This document shows positions 1-6,448 of a DNA stretch of 30,497 nucleotides, in pieces. The stretch comes from UCB3 sp964415605 (lineage in GTDB: Bacteria > Chloroflexota > Anaerolineae > Epilineales > Epilineaceae). Numbering within the stretch: position 1 is the stretch's first letter; each line of letters opens with the position of its first letter. The notes under the pieces are model-generated. The model did no database searches and was not told where the DNA came from. It saw nothing but the letters and a program-made list of their open reading frames with translations. Position numbers and translations under genes: made by a program. The DNA lies in NCBI GenBank assembly GCA_964415605.1, contig CAYQBA010000033.1, positions 1-30,497 of the forward strand, written 5' to 3'.

Positions 1-69
1 GCCGCCGCTGGCGGCATCCGCCGGCGGCGGGCCGAAGCCGCGCGCATCCGCGGCGGGGCGTGTCCTGGA
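1..69. other. GC-rich left edge with small hairpins, no gene assigned
   Basis: No coding region can be supported in these bases. Two small perfect inverted repeats are visible: GCCGCC/GGCGGC at 1-15 with a 3-nt loop, and CCGCG/CGCGG at 38-53 with a 6-nt loop. They lie just past the stop of the minus-strand M28 peptidase gene and could help end its transcript, but there is no T-run. On the minus strand an ATG near position 48 could open another gene that leaves the window; too little is present to judge. Confidence 0.3.
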
Positions 70-1530
70 TCATGCAGCGGGACCGTTCCGGGCCGGCGCG
101 GCGGCCGGCGCCGGCCGTGCGCCCGTCGAGCTGGCGTCGGCGGTCGCGGCCACGTCGCGCACGCGCATCGGCGGCCCGTCGTAGCCTTCGGCCACGAGCG
201 CCGCGTGCAAGCCCGCGGCGTCGATCATGTCGCGCACACCGTTTGGGTCGAGGTGTGGCAGCGGCGCCGCGGGCGCGTCGGCCAGCGCGTACGCCGTGAT
301 GGCGCCGACGGCCGCGGCGCGGCAGAAGGCGGGCAGCGAAACCTTCTCGAACGTGTCGCCGGCGCTGTGATAATAGCGCCCGCCTTGTTCGCCGAGATCG
401 CCGAGGATGCCGACGACCGGCACGCCGGCGAGCATGAAGGGCTGGTGGTCGCTGTGCAGGCCGGCCTTGTGCTCGAAGACGTCGCGCAGCCCCAGGGGCG
501 CCAGCCGGCGGGCGAGGTTGCGCAAGAGCGGGCCGGGCTCGGGATGGCCGGGCGTCCAGTAGCCGTAAGGGTCGCCGGTCATGTCGAAGTTGAGGACGGC
601 CTTGACGTCGGGCAGGGTGGCCGCGTGCAGCGCGGCGTGGTGCTTGGAGCCGCGCAGGCCCGTCTCCTCGGCCGCCCACAAGGCGAACCGCAGCGTGCGC
701 CGCGGCCGCGGGTCGGCCGCGGCGAGCGCCCGGGCCATCTCCAGCACGATGGCGGCGCCGAGGCCGTTGTCGGTGGCGCCTTGGGCGAGGTCCCAGGCGT
801 CGAGGTGGCCGCCTACGAGAACGACCTCGCCGGGGAGCTCGCGTCCCGGCAGGTCGGCCAGGACATTGCGAGCCGTGCCGGGGCCGATGCGGTTGGCCAT
901 CCGGATGGTGGCGGTCGGCACGGCGCCGGCACGGATGAGGCGGCGCAGCCGCTCGCCGTCCTCCAGCGAGATGCCGATGCTGGCAATCGGCGAGAGGTCG
1001 GCGTGGCAGACGCCGGTCCGCGGCAGGCCGCCGGGCGCGGAGCTCTGGATCATCAGGGCGGCGGCGCCATGCTCGACGGCGAGCAGGAGCTTCTCGCTGC
1101 GATGCAGCCGCCGGCGTCCCTCGCCGGCGCCTTCGTCGCACAGGACCAGCTTGCCCCGAACGGCGTCGCCGAGACGCGCGTAGTCCGGCCGCTCGCCGTG
1201 GCCGGCGTCGATGACGCGCGCGGTGAGGTCGACGGCGGACGGGGCGTTGCCGTGGGCCACGGCCGTGAGCCGCCACGCGGCGGGGCTCTCGATCCGAGCG
1301 TCGAGGTCGCCGCGCTGCCAGACCACGACGTCAAACGGCTCGTAGCGGACGGACTCGAGCCCCCAGGCGTCGAGAAGCGCGTGGGCCCAGGCTTCGGCGC
1401 GGTCGCCGCTTGGCGCGCCGCTCGTGCGGCCGCCGACCGCGTCGCACAGCTCGCCGAGGGCGGCGTAGGCCTGCGGCCGGCCGATGCACTCGGCGAGCAG
1501 ATGGTCGAACACGGGGGTGGGAACGGTCAT
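70..1530 (-). CDS. M28 family zinc peptidase with PA domain
   Basis: Predicted 486-residue di-zinc aminopeptidase or carboxypeptidase of family M28, resembling the carboxypeptidase Q type. A protease-associated (PA) segment spans about residues 105-215. The metal and catalytic residues are all visible: H242 in GGHLD, bridging D254 in ATDNG, E288-E289 in AAEET, D316 in NFDMTGD and H388 in YYHSAGD. The ATG at 1530 was chosen because homology to the family begins here; the open frame runs much further upstream but that part is low-complexity and crosses the promoter region. No signal peptide is seen, although many PA-M28 enzymes are exported, so a cytosolic role or a missed upstream start is possible. 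The C-terminus has an Ala/Pro-rich tail. The gene is transcribed away from the sortase gene, and a promoter with TTGACG and TAGACT boxes lies about 105 bases upstream. Confidence 0.9.
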   Translation of the reverse strand: MTVPTPVFDHLLAECIGRPQAYAALGELCDAVGGRTSGAPSGDRAEAWAHALLDAWGLESVRYEPFDVVVWQRGDLDARIESPAAWRLTAVAHGNAPSAVDLTARVIDAGHGERPDYARLGDAVRGKLVLCDEGAGEGRRRLHRSEKLLLAVEHGAAALMIQSSAPGGLPRTGVCHADLSPIASIGISLEDGERLRRLIRAGAVPTATIRMANRIGPGTARNVLADLPGRELPGEVVLVGGHLDAWDLAQGATDNGLGAAIVLEMARALAAADPRPRRTLRFALWAAEETGLRGSKHHAALHAATLPDVKAVLNFDMTGDPYGYWTPGHPEPGPLLRNLARRLAPLGLRDVFEHKAGLHSDHQPFMLAGVPVVGILGDLGEQGGRYYHSAGDTFEKVSLPAFCRAAAVGAITAYALADAPAAPLPHLDPNGVRDMIDAAGLHAALVAEGYDGPPMRVRDVAATADASSTGARPAPAAAPARNGPAA

Positions 1531-1633
1531 GGCGCGATCTCGGGCTTGGCGTGGCGACGATCGAGTGAGCGGAACGGTGGTGCGGCTACCCTCCACCCGG
1601 CGGCAAGATGGGCGTCGCAGCCTCGCGCCTGGG

Positions 1634-1662
1634 AGTCTACATCGCAGGCCCGAGCCCGTCAA
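1634..1662 (-). promoter_or_regulatory. Sigma70-type promoter for the M28 peptidase
   Basis: Read on the minus strand, a TTGACG -35 box (1662-1657) and a TAGACT -10 box (1639-1634) are separated by exactly 17 bases. The predicted transcript would have a leader of roughly 100 bases before the ATG at 1530. The -35 box lies 3 bases from the -35 box of the opposite promoter. Confidence 0.6.
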
Positions 1663-1670
1663 CGCTTGAC
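1658..1670. promoter_or_regulatory. Inverted repeat formed by two divergent -35 boxes
   Basis: The sequence GTCAA-CGC-TTGAC is a perfect inverted repeat with a 3-base centre. Each arm belongs to the -35 box of one of the two divergent promoters. A dimeric regulator bound here would control both the peptidase and the sortase gene, or the symmetry may simply be a by-product of the two boxes abutting. Confidence 0.5.
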
Positions 1671-1694
1671 TGCAGCCGTCCCGCCGCGTATGCT
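1666..1694 (+). promoter_or_regulatory. Sigma70-type promoter for the sortase gene
   Basis: TTGACT (1666-1671) and TATGCT (1689-1694) are spaced by exactly 17 bases. The expected start of transcription is near 1701, giving a leader of about 35 bases before the ATG at 1736. Confidence 0.7.
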
Positions 1695-1735
1695 GCGGAT
1701 CATCTTCAGGATCTTCCACGACAGATTGGCCTTCC

Positions 1736-2422
1736 ATGATCTCGACGTGCCGCCTTGCCGCGCGGCTTGCCATCGCTTTCAGCGCTGCCGCCACCCTCGC
1801 CGCGTGCCACCAGCCCACGGCCGCGCCGCCGAGCGAGCCCGCCGTGGGCGCCATGGCCGACGCTGGCGGCGGCCGGATGGCGGCCGGCCCCAGCGCCACC
1901 GTGCCGCCCACGTCGACCCCCGATCCGTTTGCCGCACGCGGTGCCCCCGCGCGCCTCGAGATCCCCGCCATCGAAGTCGCCGCCGATCTCGAGCGGCTGA
2001 GCCCCGACGGTGACGATCGCATCGCCGCGCCCAAGGCGTGGGAGAACGCCGGGTGGTACGAGGCCGGCTTCTACCCGGGCGAGCCCGGCAGCGCCATCGT
2101 CACCGGCCACCTCGACACCGATCGCGGCACGCCGGCCGTCTTCTGGCGCCTCAAGGACGTGAAGCGCGGCGACCGCGTGTCCGTCGTCTACCCCAACGGC
2201 GACCGGTTCGACTTCGAGGTCGAGGACAAAGAGCTGGTGGAGGCCGACACCGTCGCGGGCGATGTGTATGCCCGGCTCTTCGATGACGGGGACGCGCCGC
2301 GCCTCAGCCTCATCACGTGCGACGGCGCATGGGACGCGGGCCGCGCGACCTACGCCAAGCGGCTCATCGTCTTCACGCGGCTGGTGGGGGGGCCGGCAAC
2401 GACGCCGGCGCCGCCAGGGTAG
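1736..2422 (+). CDS. Class F-like sortase, predicted lipoprotein
   Basis: Predicted 228-residue sortase-fold cysteine transpeptidase acting outside the membrane. The catalytic triad is visible: H125 in VTGHLDT, C195 in LITC and R209 in YAKRL. The pattern resembles the class E/F group. The N-terminus is a hydrophobic signal ending in a lipobox (LAAC, C24), followed by a Pro/Ala/Thr-rich spacer to about residue 70. The protein is therefore predicted to be lipid-anchored, whereas sortases usually have a transmembrane anchor. The strong promoter at 1666-1694 supports this start; the ribosome site is weak. No protein in the window has an LPxTG motif with a hydrophobic tail, so the substrate is unknown; some exported proteins here instead end in a short xLP motif. 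The C-terminal tail PATTPAPPG is low complexity. Confidence 0.88.
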   Translation: MISTCRLAARLAIAFSAAATLAACHQPTAAPPSEPAVGAMADAGGGRMAAGPSATVPPTSTPDPFAARGAPARLEIPAIEVAADLERLSPDGDDRIAAPKAWENAGWYEAGFYPGEPGSAIVTGHLDTDRGTPAVFWRLKDVKRGDRVSVVYPNGDRFDFEVEDKELVEADTVAGDVYARLFDDGDAPRLSLITCDGAWDAGRATYAKRLIVFTRLVGGPATTPAPPG

Positions 2423-2509
2423 GCGGATCGACGCCTCGCCGAGACCAGCGCGTCCGGGCGTTCGCCACGGAGGCCACGCGGCGGCCTGCGGAGCGAGGGC
2501 GCGGCGCCG

Positions 2510-2530
2510 CGGCCTGATCGAAGCAGGCTG
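2510..2530. terminator. Hairpin between convergent genes
   Basis: GCCTG (2512-2516) pairs with CAGGC (2524-2528) around a 7-base loop; a G-U and a C-G pair extend the stem. It sits in the 116-base gap between the sortase gene and the convergent DUF2270 gene. There is no T-run on either strand, so a terminator role is only suggested by position. Confidence 0.3.
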
Positions 2531-2538
2531 GCCCGCAG

Positions 2539-3642
2539 CTAGCTCGGCGCCTCGAACCCGGCGCCGATGACGTGCTCGGTGCCGTGGATGATCACGAACG
2601 CCCTGGGGTCCACGTCGTAGACCGCTTGCTTGAGATACGTCGCCTGGGTCGGATCCATGGCCACCATGAGCACGGTGCGGTCCTCGCCGGTGTACATGCC
2701 CTTTCCGGGCAGGGCCGTGACGCCCCGGCCGAACGTCTGCATGATGCGCTGCGCAACCTCGTCGCCCTTGGCGGTGATGATGTGCCCGAGCTGCTCGTGA
2801 CGCCGCGGGAGGTGCAGGCCCTCTTGGATGCTGCGCCCGGCCGAATGGAGAAGCTCGATCGGCGTGCGCAGCCCCGCCTCGTCGAACACCTCGCCGCGCG
2901 TCTGGCGCAAGCCGACCGTCAACCAGCCGATCGCGAACAAGAGCACGTTGTACGCCAGCCCAATCGTGAGCACGACCTCGCCCGGGATCCACCCGATGCT
3001 GGCATGCCTGAGGAACTCCTCCACCGACCGGGCCGGCGTGGGGTGCAGGAGGATCTTGTTGAGCCAGGCGATGGCCAGGAGCGCCAGGATGTACTGGTAG
3101 TTCCGCCGAAAGCGCCGTCCGACGGCCTCCCACGTCGAGATCGGGTACTTGGGGTGGAGGAGGCTGTCGGCCATGCTCCCGGCCCAGTCCGCCCGCGGCT
3201 GGTGCGGCGGCGCCAGCATCGCGGCGAAGAAGTTGACCTCCATCAGCCGCACCCTGAGCGCCCACAGCTCGTAGTAGCGGTAGCGGCGCGCCTCGATGAT
3301 GAGGAACAGCGTGACCATGAGGGTCATGATCGGGATCATGACGTGGAGGTGGGATGCGGTGCTGCCGAACGTCAGCGACAGCGCCGCGCCCGTGGTGATC
3401 ACCGCCCAGTTCGTGGTCATGTCCAGCCGCTGCCGCCACACGTTGGCCCGGCTGACCTCGGCGCGGTAGAAGTGGATCATGGCGTTGGCGAACTCGCCCG
3501 AGCCCAGCCGGACCCCGCCGAACACCCACGGCGAACCCGGCGCGGTGCCGGGGCTCGGGCCCGGCGTCGCGGGGGGCGCGCCGGCATCGCCGGCCACCGG
3601 GGCCACGGGAGGCACGCGGGGGCTGTCAGCTGGATCGGGCAT
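2539..3642 (-). CDS. DUF2270 membrane protein with C-terminal DUF2179-like domain
   Basis: Predicted 367-residue inner-membrane protein of unknown function. After a Pro/Ala-rich cytoplasmic start (1-40), residues about 50-255 match the DUF2270 pattern, with NAMIHFYR near 53 and ITTGAALSLTFG near 82. Membrane segments lie near 76-94, 101-117, 183-200 and 222-245. Residues about 286-362 look like the DUF2179 domain found at the end of YitT-type membrane proteins, with features ITAKGDEVAQ, FGRGVT, GMYTG and the ending GAGF. That domain is thought to be a small soluble module related to PII-like folds, which would suggest ligand sensing; this is inference. The start is supported by GGAGG six bases before the ATG. 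It lies 21 bases after the stop of the MshC-like gene, so the two are probably co-transcribed. Confidence 0.85.
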   Translation of the reverse strand: MPDPADSPRVPPVAPVAGDAGAPPATPGPSPGTAPGSPWVFGGVRLGSGEFANAMIHFYRAEVSRANVWRQRLDMTTNWAVITTGAALSLTFGSTASHLHVMIPIMTLMVTLFLIIEARRYRYYELWALRVRLMEVNFFAAMLAPPHQPRADWAGSMADSLLHPKYPISTWEAVGRRFRRNYQYILALLAIAWLNKILLHPTPARSVEEFLRHASIGWIPGEVVLTIGLAYNVLLFAIGWLTVGLRQTRGEVFDEAGLRTPIELLHSAGRSIQEGLHLPRRHEQLGHIITAKGDEVAQRIMQTFGRGVTALPGKGMYTGEDRTVLMVAMDPTQATYLKQAVYDVDPRAFVIIHGTEHVIGAGFEAPS

Positions 3643-3663
3643 GGTCGGCCTCCGGCGGGCGAG

Positions 3664-4956
3664 CTAGGCGACGATCGGTGCGAACGCCGCAATGTCGGGC
3701 GGGGCGGTCTCGGGGGCTGGCCAGGCGCGGCGCTCGGCGGGGGCGATCTCGGCGGCCGGCTTGAGCCACAGCCCGAGCACCCGGCCCGCCATCGTGCGCA
3801 AGATGTCCTGCGCCGGGCCGACGTCGGCGGCCGGCGGCGCGGCGAGGATGGCGTCCGCCAGATCGAGCGCCGCGGCGACGGCCGCGGGGGTGTCGAGGTC
3901 GTTCTCGAGGGCCGCAGTGAAGCGCGGGCCGAAGCTGGAGGCATCCAGAGCATCCCGGCGCCCGCCGGCGCGGGCCGCCGCCGCGTGGAGCGTGCGCGTC
4001 CAGGCATCGGTCTCCGCCAGGCGGGCGGGGCTCCAATCCCATGGCGCGCGATAGCCGTGCCGCAGGAGGTACAGCCGGACGGTGTCGGGCTCCCATGCCG
4101 CGAGGAGGTCGCGCACCATCACGAGGTTCCCGAGGCTCTTGCTCATCTTCTCGCCATCCATCCGGACCATCGCCGTGTGCATCCACCACCGCACCCACGG
4201 CCGAGATCCGATCAACGCCTCGCTCTGCGCCATCTCGCACGCGTGATGGGGGAAGCCGAGATCCGCGCCGCCACCGTGCACGTCGACCCGCTCTCCGAGG
4301 AGCGCGAGGGCCAGCGTCGAGCACTCGATGTGCCAGCCGGGCCGGCCAGGGCCCCATGGGCTGTGCCAGGCCGGCTCGCCGGGCGCGGCGGGTTGCCACA
4401 GCACGAAGTCGAGCGGGTCGGCCTTGCGCGGATCGTCGGGGTGGTTCCCGCGCTCGTTGGCGGTCGCCAGGAGCTCGGCGCGGCCCATCCCCGTCAGCCG
4501 GCCGAAGCCCGGGTCGGCAGCGACGCGGAAGTACACGCCGCCGCCGTTCACATAGGCCAGGCCGCCCTCGACCAGCCGGACGATGTGGCTCAGCATCGGC
4601 GTGATGAACGCCGTGGCTCCGGCATAGACATCCGGGGGACGGAGGTTCAAGGCGGTGAGATCGTCGGTGAAACGCGTCGTCCAGCGCACCCCGAGACCCC
4701 GCCAATCGTCGCCCAGCTCGCGCGCGCGGCGCAGGATGTCGTCGTCGATATCGGTCACGTTCTGGACGTAGCGCACGCGCCAGCCGTACGTGGTCTCGAA
4801 GTGACGGATCAGCACGTCGAACACGCCGTAGGTGAAGGCGTGGCCGAGATGGGTCGTGTCGTACGGGGTGATCCCGCACACGTAGATCCGAACGGGTCGA
4901 CCCGGCTCGGGCCGGAACCGCTCCAGCCGTCCGGTCGTCGGATCGAACAGGCGCAT
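3664..4956 (-). CDS. MshC/cysteinyl-tRNA synthetase-like cysteine ligase
   Basis: Predicted 430-residue class I synthetase-fold enzyme that activates cysteine with ATP. Signature residues are present: C27 in YVCGITPYD, HLGH at 36-39, C212 in WHIECS, H237-H238 in FPHH and KMSKS at 270-274. Several stretches, such as CGITPYD..HLGHA, ADPLDFVLW and PGRPGWH, resemble MshC, the ligase that joins cysteine to glucosaminyl-inositol in mycothiol synthesis. EMAQSEA after the FPHH site is more like CysRS. The length matches MshC (about 410) and is slightly short for CysRS (about 460); a helical DALR-like end is present. It may charge tRNA-Cys or make a thiol; the sequence alone does not decide. The ATG at 4956 was chosen because the family begins at MRLFD; the longer open frame upstream crosses the divergent promoter region. 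Confidence 0.85.
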   Translation of the reverse strand: MRLFDPTTGRLERFRPEPGRPVRIYVCGITPYDTTHLGHAFTYGVFDVLIRHFETTYGWRVRYVQNVTDIDDDILRRARELGDDWRGLGVRWTTRFTDDLTALNLRPPDVYAGATAFITPMLSHIVRLVEGGLAYVNGGGVYFRVAADPGFGRLTGMGRAELLATANERGNHPDDPRKADPLDFVLWQPAAPGEPAWHSPWGPGRPGWHIECSTLALALLGERVDVHGGGADLGFPHHACEMAQSEALIGSRPWVRWWMHTAMVRMDGEKMSKSLGNLVMVRDLLAAWEPDTVRLYLLRHGYRAPWDWSPARLAETDAWTRTLHAAAARAGGRRDALDASSFGPRFTAALENDLDTPAAVAAALDLADAILAAPPAADVGPAQDILRTMAGRVLGLWLKPAAEIAPAERRAWPAPETAPPDIAAFAPIVA

Positions 4957-5014
4957 CAAGCGAGAACCTCGTGGGGTGATCGATAGGCGGTTGAACGGGC
5001 GTCGTGCGTCCGGG

Positions 5015-5020
5015 AGTATA
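5015..5020 (-). promoter_or_regulatory. Possible -10 box for the ligase-DUF2270 operon
   Basis: Read on the minus strand, TATACT is a good -10 match about 60 bases upstream of the ATG at 4956. No convincing -35 box is seen at the usual spacing; TTCCAG at 18 bases is weak. Confidence 0.35.
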
Positions 5021-5103
5021 GCCCCCGCGACAATCTGGCTGGAAATCGCGTCGCCGTCCCCGAGCGCGCGCGAATCACGGCGGCGCGCGTTCGCCAGTTG
5101 CGC

Positions 5104-5109
5104 TAGAAT
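5104..5109 (+). promoter_or_regulatory. Possible -10 box very close to the lipoprotein start
   Basis: TAGAAT ends 7 bases before the ATG at 5117, with no clear -35 box. If used, transcription would begin at or next to the A of the start codon, giving a leaderless message. No Shine-Dalgarno sequence precedes this ATG, which fits that idea. Confidence 0.35.
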
Positions 5110-5116
5110 TGCCGGC

Positions 5117-6448
5117 ATGACGGATGCGCTTTCCCGCCGCCCCCTGCGATCTCACCTTGTCTCCAGAGGGCGATGCCGGTCGCGCCGGCCCGTCGTGCCC
5201 GGACTGTTGTCCGTCCTGGCGGCGATCCTGGCAACCGCCTGTGGCACCGCCACGCCCGTCGCGCCAGTCTCGCCGGGGCGGCTGGCGCTCACGCCGGTGG
5301 CCGGCGGCCTCGGCGTGGTGCCCACGCACACCGGCACGCCGGGGCCTTCGCCCACACCGACCCGGGCCACGACGCGCGTGATCCCCCCGCTCGAGCCGCT
5401 CACGCTCCCCGATGGCTTCGGGATCGGCGTCTTCGCCGACCAGGTCGGTGCGGTTCGGCACCTGGCCGTGGCGCCCAATGGCGACGTCTTCGGGAGCGAC
5501 GCGGCCCTCGACCGGATCGTCGTCCTGCCCGACCGTGACGCCGATGGGGTGGCCGACGGGGTCCAGGTGTTCGCCGAAGATCCCGCCCTTGGCAAGCCGT
5601 CCGGCCTCGCCTTTTCCGGCGACTGGCTGTATGTGGCCGGCGATGACCGCATCGTGCGCCTGCCGTACCGTCTGGGCGACACCGTCGCCTCGGGACCGCC
5701 GGTGCAGCTGGTCGACCTGCCGGCCGCAGGCATGCAACCAGGCCACGGACTGGCCGTCGGCCCGGACCGCGGCCTCTACGTGTCCGTGCCAGCCGGCTGC
5801 AACGCGTGCGCCGAGACCGATCCGCGCCGTGCCGCCGTGCTGATCTTCGACCTCGACGGCGCGAACCCGCGCTTGTCGAGCACCGGGGTCCGCGCCACCA
5901 TCGCGCTTGCCTTCCACCCCCGCACGCGCGAGCTGTGGGGAGCGGACATCGGGCGCGAAGGACTCGGGGACGACCTGCCGCCGGATGAGATCAACCGGCT
6001 CGTGGCGGGGCACTTCGGCTGGCCGATGTGCCATGGCCGACAGCGGCGGGACGCCAGCGTCGCCGCCGATCCCGGGTTCTGCGACGGCACGATCGCGCCG
6101 TCGATCGAGCTGCCGGCGCACTCGGTGCCGCTGGGGATGGTGTTTTATTCCGGGCGCCAGTTTCCCGACGACTATTCCGGCGACTTGTTCGTGGCGCTCC
6201 ACGGCTCGGACAACCGTCGATCCATCCCAACCGGCTACCACGTCGTGCGCATCCCGTTCGACGACGGCGCGCCGCGCGGCGAGGTGTTCGACTTCGTCAG
6301 CGGGTGGCTGCGCCCCGACACGCGCCGCTGGGGCAGCCCGGCCGGGCTGGCGGTGGCCGCCGACGGCAGCCTGCTCATCGCCGACGATGGCGGGGGCCGG
6401 GTGTATCGGGTCTACTATCACGCCAAGAAGGGGGACGAGAGCTCGTGA
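5117..6448 (+). CDS. Sorbosone/glucose dehydrogenase-like beta-propeller lipoprotein
   Basis: Predicted 443-residue exported lipoprotein. The N-terminus has several Arg residues, a hydrophobic stretch (27-41) and a lipobox LATAC (C42), then a short Thr/Pro linker. The remainder matches the PQQ-dependent sugar dehydrogenase/L-sorbosone dehydrogenase family, a six-bladed beta-propeller. Family features include GLAFSGDWLYVAGDDRIVR, a GHGLAVGPD blade, DLPPDEIN followed by GHFGWPMCHG, and an HGSDN segment where relatives often have HGSWNR. It probably oxidises a sugar or aldehyde outside the membrane; cofactor use cannot be confirmed. The ATG at 5117 gives a clean lipoprotein signal, while the upstream extension does not. 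It is the first gene of a four-gene plus-strand operon; its TGA overlaps the next GTG start as GTGA. Confidence 0.85.
   Translation: MTDALSRRPLRSHLVSRGRCRSRRPVVPGLLSVLAAILATACGTATPVAPVSPGRLALTPVAGGLGVVPTHTGTPGPSPTPTRATTRVIPPLEPLTLPDGFGIGVFADQVGAVRHLAVAPNGDVFGSDAALDRIVVLPDRDADGVADGVQVFAEDPALGKPSGLAFSGDWLYVAGDDRIVRLPYRLGDTVASGPPVQLVDLPAAGMQPGHGLAVGPDRGLYVSVPAGCNACAETDPRRAAVLIFDLDGANPRLSSTGVRATIALAFHPRTRELWGADIGREGLGDDLPPDEINRLVAGHFGWPMCHGRQRRDASVAADPGFCDGTIAPSIELPAHSVPLGMVFYSGRQFPDDYSGDLFVALHGSDNRRSIPTGYHVVRIPFDDGAPRGEVFDFVSGWLRPDTRRWGSPAGLAVAADGSLLIADDGGGRVYRVYYHAKKGDESS

Noticed and set aside
205..2013. Long plus-strand open frame opposite the M28 peptidase and running into the sortase gene
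   Set aside because: The M28 active-site residues on the minus strand and the sortase triad in another frame show which frames are real.
2572..4986. Long plus-strand open frame of 804 codons opposite the DUF2270 and ligase genes
   Set aside because: It is antisense to two clearly recognised proteins, has no family features and is rich in Arg/Ala/Gly/His as expected for a shadow frame in GC-rich DNA.
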